The translations under genes and the position numbers were made by a program. Under the pieces are notes generated by a model, which searched no databases, had not been told where the DNA came from, and saw only the letters and a list, made by a program, of their open reading frames with translations. A DNA stretch of 64,000 bases from Rhabdophis nuchalis (taxonomy: Eukaryota > Chordata > Lepidosauria > Squamata > Natricidae). Shown here one piece after another: positions 41,901-51,630 of this stretch; within the stretch, counting starts at the first letter, position 1; every line of letters begins with the position of its first letter. The stretch lies in contig CM077645.1 in assembly GCA_039707465.1 (NCBI GenBank), forward strand, positions 63,206,850-63,270,849, in the 5' to 3' direction.

Positions 41901-44900
41901 TGGCCCAAGCGCCGTCTGGAACCCAACAGGGTCCATCAGGCGCCTGGGGCGAAACCAGATAGGAAGTTGATTCATGCTGATTCAAACACGCCTAAACACT
42001 CTGCAGTCCCAGCAAATTTACCTTCTTAACCATTGGTCTTACTAACTAATCAATCTTTAACTTTCTTCCATTGAAATTCAAATTGAATGAGAAAATAAAG
42101 CATATAATGAAGTATTTGGATTTCTGGAGTAGCTAGCTTTTTATTTTTTATACCATTTACCTTCTAAGTACAATTTATAGGAAAATGCTTTTTTCCCCAA
42201 GTGCATTCAGACAGAGCAATGGAGCAAAAACATCAGATGAAAGTTTTGCTGTAGTAAGAAGTTTCAGGATTGCCTCCTGTGGGGCTATAATGTCTATGGA
42301 AAGCCAAGGGACAGGGACTTTTGCAATTCTGTTGTAGTCTTGTTTGCATCTTTTTCACAGGAAATATATTTCATTTCAAGTTAGCTTTTTGGCATGTATT
42401 GATGAGAATTAATATGTTCGCTGCCTGGAAAAATAATAATCAAGAGAGGTTAAAATCCAAATAAAAATCAAATAAGTAATGAAATACACTGTACAGCTAT
42501 GAAACCAGTTTGATTTCTGCCCCTTATTTAACTGTTTTTAACATAATTCTCATTAGATGTTTGTCCGACTTTTATCAAAATCCCACCAGAATAAAAATGG
42601 TTTTATCCACAGTCCAATAAACTTTCAAATCATCCCCTTTTCTATTTTGGAACAAGTTTCTTACTCTCATTATGGAATGAGTAGGTTGAGGTTTCTTAAA
42701 CCAATTTTACATCATGGAAAATGTTATGCACCTTGTCAGATTGTTAATAATCCTAAAATGCTAAAGGCTTGAAAGGATAATAGATGCACTCAAGATTGAT
42801 TCCAGCAAACAATAAACAGCATAGCTTGAACTAGGTATGTTCCAGCTGTGCTTTGTGATTGATATTTTTCATTTATTTGTAAGGCTCCCAGAAATGATGA
42901 AGTACAATAAAATAGAGCAAATAAATACATTGCTATGAAACAACTGCAATTACTAAACAATTTTTCAAACCCAGAAGAAAACTTCGTAGTTAGCTAACCT
43001 AATCGCTAAGTAACAAATGTATACCTGCCAATTTATTTGGTTCTGAAATAAAGACCCTTTTTTTGTTGTTCAAACCCCACAACCCACATTTACCATTCCT
43101 AAATGACTCGCTCTCACAAAACCAGTACCGAATGTAACAATTAACATAGCCCTCTCCCAAGACTAAAGCACAGCAGTGGGTTCCATAACTGGGTTTTGAA
43201 ATGTTCATGTATATTTCTTAGATATTTTGCTGTCCATCAATTTGTTGACACTTTTATTAACAGTACCCAAACTCCCTGAAAAAAAATTGTTTCTGTCTTA
43301 ACTCTTCTGGTGATCAGGGGTTTGGGCAGATTTGACCCAAAACTTTTGAACACTAAGAAGTTTTTAAAGTCTATTGCATTTCCATGTTCAGCCTAATTCC
43401 TATATGCCACCTTACATTATGAATCCAGCCATGGAATTTAGAGCATATATTTCACAAAATATATGAAGCAATGCAAGAATACGATTTTGACAATAAAATA
43501 CTGTTTATGATAAGAAAAATTCCTTGACTGAAACATGTAAGTTGTCTTAAATCTCAGAGCTTCTAGCATCCTGTTTTAACAGTTTCAGATTTATACTTTG
43601 ACTGCTCTTCCTCCAATCTCTTGCTGACAACTTCTTTATCCATTGGGGAAAAAGTTCATAGAAACATCATGCCTAGCTAATTGGGGAACCTCCTGCAATG
43701 GGCTTTATTCTCCGGGACAACCCAACTCATATGCCAGTCTGCTGTCTATTATGCTTATCCTCACATGTGAGACTTTCTGGAGCAATTTTAGACACAATGT
43801 CCCTCCCAAATCATGACTGTTCTGGTAAATTAAAGTCAGTAAGTAGGTGTAGAATTGTCAACAATTCTACACCATCTTCCCTTTGTTAGCATAAACATAT
43901 TTTAAAAATTAAGTGATATATATTGGATTAGACAACATAGTAAGAAAAATGAAGTTTCTAAAACAAGGTAACTCCAGAACTCTAATATTTAGATGCACTA
44001 ATCATGCAATTAATTGTTTACTATAACTGTCATTACTACTAAAATAGGATACTACTAAAAGGATAATTTAATACATTCAAAATGGGCTACTTCACTCAAT
44101 CTGTCTCTTTTAATTCATTAAATATCAATTTCAAGAATGCTTCTTCTTTAAACTACTACTTTTAGTAACTGCTACTGATCTTTCGACTGCACTTCTCCCA
44201 ACCAAAGTATTACACATGTCCAACCTCTCATGGAAGGGTATTAAAGAAATGTTGAAACATTTGGCAAAGGTAATAAAGTGATGAAAAAAGTTGAGGGAAT
44301 GGCCTTGCTCCAGAACTAAGGAGGTAAGTGTTAATTTAATCTTCTTTAAAGCACTTGATAGGAAGAGTCAAGAAGTATAACATCTAACATTTCTTTCCAC
44401 TCCACAGGAACCCGTGACTTTGTGGCCTGTAACCATCTACGGAGCTATAAGTATTATTCAGATAGCATTGTATTTCCAGATGGATTTTTGGGTTACCGTT
44501 GTGGAGCATACAACTTATTTGAAGAAGTATGTTATTTGTCTCATTCCGAAATATTAACAAGAGAACGTAGTGTTTTGACTTTTTTCTTTGTCGCAGCATA
44601 CAAGAGATTTAAAAAAATCATGAGACCATGAGGTTACAAGAGCTTCTGTTTTACATAATCACTGCTTTGTCCTTCTCCAGTCCTTATGGGTGTTGCTTAA
44701 TTAGTGGCTTTCTCTTTTTCCCCCCCAGCAAAATGTAATTACAAAAATTACAAAATGTAATTTACAATTATGGATAAAATGATTAACTGCAATTTGCACC
44801 TGCTTTCACAATAAATGCAAAATTGCATGTTTAATTCTGATTTGGCAGTCAAGGGGCAATTTATGGGTTGTCCAGTTGGATGCATTGCAAACTAAGACAA

Positions 44901-46210
44901 TCAGCTATTTGGCAGAGTGGATCACAAGAGGTCCAAGCATGCAGATTTGAGCCTCAGATGCGTACGGCTGAATTATAGGAACATTAATATTTTTATTTGG
45001 GGGGCTGTGCAGAAACCTGTATGCTGAGAATGGAAATATGATTTGGGACATGGGGAGAGTATGCACATTGCATCTCTCGGTATTCCCTCAAATCAAAATG
45101 CTTTGTCACTACATGAACTTTAAAAAAACCAACCCATCTCCTTTGAGTAGTTGCTAAGAACAAGAAAATGCTAAGTCTTTGCATTCAGTTCTTTCCACAT
45201 TCTTAGTCCAGGAATGAATTAACTGAAAAATCATCAAGCTAGAAACAGAATGTACAGGGGGAGGTTAATTAGAACCGTAGATAGTTCTTCAATAATGACC
45301 TAACAATTTTGGCACTCTTTTTGAAAAGGGGTGGTAGGCTTTATTAAACACTTAAGTGTCATGTTATTTCTTTGTCAAGATCTAAGGTAAGAATGCCATA
45401 ATTCAGCTCTGCAGTGATCTGGATTCAAAGAATAAAATGTGATTTGGAGTATGCATGGATTTGGATAGGCATTTTGCATCAATTGGGAACATCATAAACC
45501 AGGTGCCTCTTTTCCAGCATCAGCTGTACAGGGCAGACACAAACATATAAGAAATTGGAAATGATTTAAGGTATCTAGGTGCAAGATACAGCTCTAATAT
45601 ACAATGTGGCTTTGTTTACGTTAATAGCATGTAAACAGTGTCACAGCTAGACAAAATGTAAACTTGGTGATGAGAGATATTCTCAATTCGTAGAGATAAA
45701 TAATCAAAGTTTAGAAAAGACGAATTATGCTGAATTTTGAACTTTCAAGATATATTTAAAGTTTGTATGCCTGGAAAGGAGCATGTTTAATAATCTTCTA
45801 ATTATGTTTTTTTTAATAAATACACAAATACATATCTCTTGTAACATGGCATAAAATGTATTGTCTTGAACAAGGAAAATTACTACTCATTTAGTAGTTA
45901 CAAAGGACAAGGTAAGAAAAAGACAGCACAATTAGCAACAAACGTAAAGGAAATGAAAATGATTGAATATTTTCCTCTCTATATGTTTTTATTAGGGCAG
46001 CTGCTTCCCCTGTCCAGCAGGTGGATGTCCTCCTATGGGTCATTATGCAGACCGATTTAAAGACAATATCACTTCTGGATTTACTAAGCTTTATTTGAAC
46101 ACTGGAGAAGCCAAAGATTTTAGCCGTAAGTGTCGGCCTGGTAGTTGGAGACTATAATTGTTTGTCTTCTTGCGACTGTGCATGTTGGTGTTTGCATATA
46201 TGTGTGTGTG

Positions 46211-46241
<31 letters not shown>

Positions 46242-49200
46242 GTACTTTCACCACTGTGAGAAAAGAAAAACATATTACCTCCCAGATGCGTAACAAGTTT
46301 CGTTTGGGTTGTAATAAGGATAAAAAAGGGGTAGGGAGAGAGAGGGAGAAGAGAAAGAGGGACAGACAGACAATTTGGGTGGCCACTCCTATTCCTGGGA
46401 GAGAAGATGAATGTCTAACATAAGCTGTTCCCTAAAAGGAATGAAAGCTAGCCACGTTATACGCTTTCCCCCCCTGCAGATTCAATCACTAAATATCAGT
46501 TAGGAAGTCCCAAAGTTGCTTTTCAAGAGGTAACTGGACTTTCTTGTTTTCCTTTGAAGTCGTTTTGCTTCTCATCCAAGAGAGCTGTAACTGGGTGGTT
46601 ACGGTACATTGCTTGCAGACAACTGGCCTTTTGCATCCTTTTAGAGAGTCATTGAGGCCACTTGGAGGTTTATCTGTGTCCTTGGGGTGATCTTAGTAAT
46701 GCAAATGGATGTGGAGCCTTCAAGAACCTGGAACTTTCAGCAGTTCCAAGAAGAAGAGTAGGAGTAGTAGATGTACATTTAAGCTATTTTGTGACATTAA
46801 TTGTGGGGAATCTAGATTATGAGCAGATTTCATACATTTGGGATCAGTGGTGGGCTCCTACCGGTTGGGACCAGTTTGGCTGAAGCAGTATTTCACTTGG
46901 ATCAATACAATACAATAGCAGAGTTGGAAGGGACCTTGTAGGTCTTCTAGCCCAACCCCCTGCATGGGCAGGAACCTTATACCATTTCAGACAAATGGCT
47001 ATCTAGCATCTTTTTAAAGACTTCCAGGGTTGGGGCATTCACAACTTCTGGAGGCAAGCTGTTCCAGAGGTTAATTGTTCTAACTGTCAGGAAATTTCTC
47101 CTTAGTTCTAAGTTGCTTCTCTCCTTGATTAGTTTCCACCATTGCTTCTTGTCCTGCCCCCAGGTACCTTGGAGAATAGTTTGACTCCCTCTTCTTTGTG
47201 GCACCCTCTGAGATATCAGAACACTGCTATCATGTCTCCCCTTTTCTTCATCAAACTAGACATACACAGCTCCTGCAACCGTTCTTCATATGTTTTAGTC
47301 TCCAGTGCCCTAATCATCTTGGTTGCTCTTCTCTGCACTCTTTCCAGAGTCTCCACGTCTTTTCTACATCGTGGCAACCAAAACTGTATGCAGTATTCCA
47401 AGTGTGGCCTTACACTTGGAAGTAGTGGTTTGGCAGCCTGGATCGCTGGAACCCGCAGCGATCCAGGCCTGCCATGCCCCAGAACAGGTTCTTCGGGTGG
47501 TGCTGTAGGCGTCACCATCTTGTTTTTTGTTTCTACGCATGCGTAGAGCAATTTTTATTGCACTGTGAATGCACGCGCAACACGCCCATGAGCAAACCGG
47601 TAGTAGTGACTGCCAGAATCCACTCCTGTTTTGGATATGATATAAAATAAATGGATTCTGCAAAACTATTTTTGTTCCTATGAATAATAAAATAAGGTAT
47701 TCCCTCCTGATTAAAGCTAGTTGATGTTTTGGGTCTTCAAAGTGCAGCTCATTTTGTGAGTTTATTATAAACAGTCAATTTGATTTACTAAAACCAAATT
47801 CTTATTAACGATGGTGTGTAGGTTGGAGGTATAAGGTATCAGTCACACTGTCTGGAAAATGGAGCGTCTTGGGATACATAAATGTTGCCCTGTATGGGAG
47901 CGGAGGAAACACAAGGCAATATGAAATTTTCAGGTACGTTTTGAGAAATACCACATCTAAAATAGAATTTTTTAGTTGTTATTTTTACTTCTCTGATGTT
48001 CTTTCCTCATCTGAGAGGTGTATCTAAATTATTTATTTTAAAAATAAGATACAATATGAACCTGTTTTTTTAACACCAAATATTTAAAAACAGTTTCCTA
48101 TCTTCAATAATTTTGGGGAGTGTAGTTTATTTATTGCTCAAATTTAGATTCAACATACTATATATAATCCAACCTTTTGAAAGAAAGCAAAGCACATTTA
48201 GCCAAGTATAGTAGCACAACAAAAAAGATATGCAAGTATATAGGCCACAATTTTCTGCTATAATAATACCCTGACTGCATACATTTACTTCCCTAATGAA
48301 GAAAAATGATCAAAACAACAAATAGTCCTGATCTATATTTCCACCATAGACACAGGTAGCCTTTGTTTCGCGATCACAATGGGACTGGCAACTTGGTTGT
48401 TACGCAAAGCGGTCACGACATAAAATCATGAATGTGCTTGAAATCTTTCTTCAGCTTTTTTTTTTTGCCTTAGAGACCTGTAAAGGTTGTAAATGCAAGG
48501 ATTGATCCTAAAACTGCCTTTTCATCACTATCATAACTGTGAATGGCTGCTAAATGACACAGTCACTAAATGAGGATTACCTGTAGTTTAATGTAAAATG
48601 CTTTCAGAGAGTATTTTCACTTATTGCCTGTGGATGATTTTCCTGTATTAACCTACCGCTTGTCCTTTAAACAAAAATAAAATATTTATTTCAGTCGCAA
48701 ACATGTATAAATATAACGATATGAAATTACAACCATTTTGATAGTAGCAATGAAATTTTAAAAATTCTAAAACCTGGGGCTACCCACCTGATTCTAAATT
48801 ATTAAAACCCTAAGACCAAAACATGTTCTTAACATTAATACCAAGAAGTGACATGTGACAAAATTTATCATTAGCTGGCAATCTAGAAGCATCTCTCAAA
48901 GAATTCAACAAAATATATTGGAATCAAGAATAAGAATTGGATTCTCCATATTGCCAGATAATAAAAATAGAATCTGGATTTATTCACACACTATATAGAA
49001 TTGTGCACATCAAATTTGTTCTGGATTTCATTTTAAAAAAATATTTGAATGATATGTAAAGCTCATGTAAGATTATCCCTGCCCAAAATGTCCTTTCAAC
49101 AACTTGAGATTACAGATCCCATAATTTTTGGTACCCCATCTGGTGTTCCAGATGGTTGGAAATTCCAGGAAGTGTAATTCAATTGAACTGAAACGCATTT

Positions 49201-51590
49201 ATTTGAGGATTTACCTCAAAAATTATTAAGCACATTGCATTTTCATTTCAGTATCTTCATGTTTTTGATTGTCATTTTCTCCAAAGGGTTTTAAAAATTA
49301 CATTTTCCAAATTATTATGATTTTAAGTTTCTACTTGTCATTTGCTGACTGTTTGAATTACAAACTGTATTGTAATTCTACAAACATGTCACTTGCTACT
49401 TGACTAATATTTAGCTGAGCCAATAACATGTTAGTACCAGAAAGTAGTTTTACTAGCTAAGATGTATTAAATGGCTATGACAGATAATTATTTCCATTTA
49501 GATTGCATTTAATCTGACTGTTGCAGGTTATCAAGAGGAAAAAAATGTACTGCAATATATTCATATGCAAATCTATATACTACTAAATAAATTTTGAGTC
49601 CTGTATTCTTTCAGATGTTCTTCTCTCAGGTGAACTAAATTTTACACAAGCCATTTGGCCCATCATTGTTTTGGTAAACTTCATAGAAACTATAACCTCA
49701 GTTAGACAGGTCAACTAAGAAACAATTTTGGTTAAAGTAAATATCTCATACAAAGTGTAGCTATTTTTTAATGTTGGAATTATGCTAAAACCAAAATTAA
49801 GTTACATTAAAAACATAGGGCAAGGATATCCATAATCGAACTTTTCCCAAACTGAGAGCAGCAAAGATCCATGTAAAGACTGGGAAAAAATTGACGCATG
49901 TAAGTATAAAAAAGTAATGAAATGACTTTATCTGTTTTATGTTTTTTTGTTTTTAAGCGGGAGGCTCAAACCTGGTCATATTCATACCAACCAAATAGAT
50001 GTAGAACTTAAGGTTGGAACCACCACTAAGGTTAAATTTCTTTGGAACAACAGTTTGATAAACCCGACTTTGCCCCAACTAGGAGCAACAAAGATTACTG
50101 TACAAGATGGAGAAACTGGGAATGAGTACGTATATCCTCACTTAGTTAAAGAACAAGTAAAGTTACTTAGTAATTTCAAATTAAACTTACAAAATTATTT
50201 ATATCCTACAGGTACATATGTGGGCCTTACAGTTTTACATAATAACTTGTATGTTTTTTATTATATACCAAATTATTCTAAAGCTAGTTTAGTGGGACAA
50301 ACATGGTTGAAACTCTGAGCTATCATGATACACACTAATTTACACTGGATGATCAGTTACTATTAGGTTTGATTATTGCACAATCTCTATATAATAAGCA
50401 GCATATTACAAACAGCTGATTCTATGCAAGCACTGCAAAAAAAGAAGAAGTCACAAATGAATCTGTTTGACCATTGAGCTGAAGAGAATGCCAAAGTAGA
50501 TTGGCCCTTAGCCAGATTCAGCATATTTCTTATCAGCTTATAAAAAGCTTTATGTATCTGGATATAGGTGTGTTATCTAGCTCAATCAAGTTTTTGTGAA
50601 ATTCCTTCTGTTTGTCAAGGAAAAGTTGGATGCCCAGCAGGTTCAAGTAGAATGGAGAGTTCATGATTTCTAGGAGCAGAGCTCAGCTATTTGACTCCAC
50701 ACTCTCTCATTGTTCATTGCTTATGTTCTCACTGACCCCAGTTCCACCCAATGGTTAGCTGTACCAGCTGCTTTTTCTCCAGACATGATGTCTACTGGCA
50801 TGTATATGATTTACGAATGAGGCCCATCTCACTGGAGAATGAGAGTCTAATATTCTGGGATAAGGAAGAAGAGGAGGAACCAGGACAGAATCGGTTATTG
50901 CCATTGGACTCAGCTATTGCCTAATTTAGATACTGAAATGAATGGTCCTTTCTTGCTGTGTTTCCCAGAACTAATTTCCTTTACACTTAGTTAGACAATG
51001 TTGTATGTAAAGGAGACCTGCTGAAAACTATGGGGAAAAAGTCAAGCCTATATTTGGTATTCTTGATCAGAATCCTAACATAGTTGATCTTGATAACAGT
51101 TCTTTTGTTGAATTGTGTGAATCGGGAGCCTTGGATGTTTGAGAAGACTGTAACAGAATCCATGACCCAGAGTTTGATGGGGGATCAGCAAAAAAGCAAG
51201 CATAACAGTCCCTCTTCATTACAATCCATCATAAGCACAGATGGATACAGAGTTGTAGCCACAAATATCTTCTTTGAATATTAAAAACGGGCATTTTTTC
51301 TTACTCTTACTTACTTACTTTTCTTTTTTATGATTTTGTACTTAGTACAAAAATTATAAAAACAAAGCTACAAAACTAATCGTATACCATTTTATTGTAT
51401 ACCATATAAAAGGCCTCAAAGGTGATTTTGAATTGAGTCGGTGATGCAAAATTTTTAAAGTTCATGCTAATGCAAGAGTGATATCAAAGTATATACGTTA
51501 ATGCCTGCTTTTTTTAAACTTTCCAGATTCCACTTCTGCGGCAGTGATACTGTAAGAGAAGGTGTGCTGCAAACACTCACACCATGCTGA
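26970..51590 (+). CDS. PNLIP: Pancreatic triacylglycerol lipase, PNLIP/PNLIPRP1-type (complete, 12 coding exons)
   Basis: Secreted digestive lipase of the PNLIP family. Coding exons: 26970-27018, 27643-27797, 32136-32261, 33675-33809, 36377-36485, 38078-38197, 38292-38411, 44408-44526, 45996-46125, 47822-47933, 49958-50125, 51527-51590. They join in frame to 468 codons plus TGA, the usual family length (about 465-467). A 17-residue signal peptide is followed by [12 protein letters not shown]. The triad is Ser171 (GHSLG), Asp194 (LDPAQP) and His281 (CNHLRS). The lid between Cys255 and Cys279 has 23 residues including the conserved Trp. The PLAT domain starts at RWRYKVSV, and the protein ends with Cys. 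The N-terminus (RLGCF..PWSG) and lid flank (GFGMSQ) resemble [16 protein letters not shown] and FLWNN..INPTLP resemble PNLIPRP1. Ala and Pro at the LDPAxP positions argue for an active enzyme. NIT in FKDNITS is a possible N-glycosylation site. Orthologue choice between PNLIP and PNLIPRP1 is open. Confidence 0.85.
28421..28510. repeat. 30-bp minisatellite, three units
   Basis: Units at 28421, 28451 and 28481 begin GGCTTGCTGGCCATGTGACC; the third differs by T to C at one position. The array lies near the left end of the composite hAT element. Confidence 0.95.
28592..29371. repeat. Polypyrimidine tract (CTTT/CTCT)n of about 780 bp
   Basis: Almost pure C and T on the plus strand, with CTTT, CTCT and CCCT motifs, ending in (TG)n. 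Long Ser/Leu/Phe-rich frames on this strand and Lys/Arg/Glu-rich frames on the other are artefacts. The mirror-like homopyrimidine composition could support triplex DNA. Confidence 0.95.
30135..31460 (-). mobile_element. L2-type LINE, 5'-truncated and frameshifted
   Basis: The minus strand encodes reverse-transcriptase blocks [17 protein letters not shown] and the distal [18 protein letters not shown]. The frame is split near 30760 (31387-30752, then 30767-30330). In the fingers/palm motif YMDD replaces the YADD of the sister copy at 39837-41975. A (TTTA)n tail lies at its left, directly after the hAT element. Confidence 0.85.
32810..32891. mobile_element. Short hAT hairpin MITE, eroded
   Basis: CAAAGGTGTCC and GTACACCCCTA ends with a duplication CTCTATTC/CTCTACTC (7 of 8, TA-centred). 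The internal arms contain GAGAGTTGAAGCCCACAAGTC. Confidence 0.65.
33936..34324. mobile_element. TA-flanked palindromic element, best-preserved copy
   Basis: 389 bp with perfect 10-bp ends CAGGTAGTCC/GGACTACCTG, each flanked by TA. A TA target duplication suggests Tc1/mariner-type mobilisation, which is an inference. No transposase frame. Confidence 0.8.
34701..34835. mobile_element. hAT hairpin MITE
   Basis: CAGTGTTTCTCAA and GGAGAAACACTA ends bound an inverted repeat with GGCAACTTTAAGACAAGTGG in its left arm. The duplication GTCTAAAC lies at 34693-34700 and 34836-34843 and is exact. Confidence 0.85.
35124..35290. mobile_element. Degraded copy of the 15800-16008 foldback family
   Basis: CCCAAAAGGCAACTGGACTT at the left and CATTGCCTTTTTTGGG at the right pair imperfectly. 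Central GTTCTGACT blocks are shared with 15800-16008. Confidence 0.65.
36377..36485 (+). other. PNLIP: Nucleophile exon of the complete lipase
   Basis: Encodes [15 protein letters not shown]. The nucleophile elbow is intact, but the usual HAAGEAG helix reads HAGSELG, with three substitutions in a normally near-invariant segment. Phase is 0 to 1 and length 109 bp, with donor GTAGGT. Confidence 0.85.
36715..36940. mobile_element. hAT-type element (CAGTGGTGGGATTCAAA family)
   Basis: CAGAGGTGGTATTCAG and its complement AATCCCACCACTG bound 226 bp. The duplication GATAGGTT lies at 36707-36714 and 36941-36948 and is exact. Its internal CCGGTAGCGG-type blocks recur at 46845. Confidence 0.82.
38446..38522 (+). 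repeat. 32-bp-arm intronic hairpin beside the lid exon donor
   Basis: The arm 38446-38477 is complementary to 38491-38522 with one G.U in RNA and a 13-nt loop. It begins 34 bp after the donor of exon 38292-38411. It is not a copy of the other hairpin families in the window. Confidence 0.85.
39306..39467. mobile_element. hAT-type element, 162 bp
   Basis: CCATGATGGC and GGTTCGCCATCACTG ends with an exact duplication CTATAAAG at 39298-39305 and 39468-39475. Confidence 0.8.
39620..41985 (-). mobile_element. L2-type LINE, 5'-truncated, recent
   Basis: A 3' (TTA)n tail at 39621-39648 is followed on the minus strand by the L2 3'UTR and a single long reverse-transcriptase frame. Inserted antisense in intron 38412-44407 of the complete lipase gene. 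Confidence 0.9.
39837..41975 (-). CDS. L2-type non-LTR reverse transcriptase, 712 codons, uninterrupted
   Basis: Starts within ORF2, downstream of the endonuclease, which is missing. Visible blocks are [39 protein letters not shown] (palm Asp), [17 protein letters not shown] and [13 protein letters not shown] (catalytic YADD). The distal [20 protein letters not shown] domain of L2/CR1-group elements follows. The ATG at 41975 is simply the first in frame. All polymerase motifs are intact, unlike the frameshifted copy at 30135-31460. Confidence 0.88.
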   Translation of the reverse strand: MNQLPIWFRPRRLMDPVGFQTALGPLPVPLTRAPMEDLVAAWNTATTGALDRVAPLRPLLRRRAAPAPWFTEELRAMKRRKRCLEGRWRATRSESDRTQVRAHLRTYIVALRVAKRHHCATLIASAENRPAALFRVTRSLLQQRVREAPLQGRAEEFVTFLQDKTAQIRNELAPIRGPVGCHEADLVWEEFDSVASEDMDRLRGRLRATTCLLDPCPSWLVLASWEVTRGWLQEVVNASLSEGSLPASLKEAMVRPLLKKPSLDPALLTNYRPVSNLPFLAKVVESVVTQQFPRHLEEVDYLDPRQSGFRPGHSTETALVALVDDLWRARDGGCSSILVLLDLSAAFDTIDHGILLHRLGGLGVGGTVLRWFSSYLSGRSQFVLAGEQRSTPRPLTCGVPQGSVLSPLLFNAYMKPLGEIIRGFGVEYHLYADDTQLYISTPNHPNDAVAVMCQCLEAVRIWMGSNGLRLNPTKTEWLWFPAARFNQLSPTLAIGGEHLAPVDGARNLGVLLDTRLSMEEQVTAVARRAFYQVRLVRQLRPLLDRDALRTVTHALVTSRLDYCNSLYMGLPLRCTRRLQLVQNAAARAIMGTTRFTHVTPLLRELHWLPVVFRVRFKVLVIIFKALHGSGPSYLRDRILPHTSSRPIRSHREGLLRVPSTRLCQRATPRGRALSVAGPALWNDLPPDIRTTTDLRSFRLKLKTHLFRLAGLG
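41986..44407. other. Intronic AT-rich DNA of the complete lipase gene
   Basis: No exon or recognisable transposon was seen. A 28-bp near-perfect palindrome (GGTGTAGAATTGT and complement) lies at 43846-43873. Confidence 0.5.
46195..46242. repeat. (TG)n...(CA)n microsatellite
   Basis: TGTGTGTGTATATACACACA continues into a CA run, forming a short inverted dinucleotide repeat in the intron after exon 45996-46125. Confidence 0.85.
46845..47628. mobile_element. hAT-type element split by a nested CR1 LINE
   Basis: The left end CAGTGGTGGGCTCCTACCGG and right end CAGAATCCACTCCTG belong to the family at 36715. Flanks TTTGGGAT/TTTTGGAT match at 7 of 8. Positions 46905-47430 are a foreign CR1 fragment, so the hAT copy is older than the CR1 insertion. 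Confidence 0.7.
46905..47430 (-). mobile_element. CR1-type LINE 3' fragment, antisense
   Basis: The minus strand encodes [30 protein letters not shown] and [14 protein letters not shown], the C-terminal CR1 reverse transcriptase, followed by the CR1 3'UTR (AACCCCCTGCATGGGCAGGA on the plus strand). It is frameshifted near 47205. Confidence 0.88.
48353..48583. mobile_element. CAGGTAGTCC-family element, internally shortened
   Basis: CAGGTAGCC at the left and GGATTACCTG followed by TA at the right. Body blocks are diverged relative to 33936-34324. Confidence 0.65.
48584..49957. other. Intronic DNA with no recognised content
   Basis: AT-rich intron between exons 47822-47933 and 49958-50125. I see no gene, RNA or repeat that I can name. 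Confidence 0.5.
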
Positions 51591-51624
51591 TCTTGAAATG
51601 CGGAAAGCTTTTGTGTAAACCCTA

Positions 51625-51630
51625 ATTAAA
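51625..51630 (+). terminator. ATTAAA poly(A) signal of the complete lipase
   Basis: ATTAAA begins 35 bp after the TGA at 51588-51590, giving the very short 3'UTR that is characteristic of pancreatic lipase mRNAs. Confidence 0.65.

Noticed and set aside
49947..50318. 123-codon frame reading through exon 49958-50125 into the intron
   Set aside because: The frame passes a good donor at 50126, and the phase fits the true last exon at 51527-51590, which restores the conserved terminal LTPC; an alternative short end is possible but unsupported.
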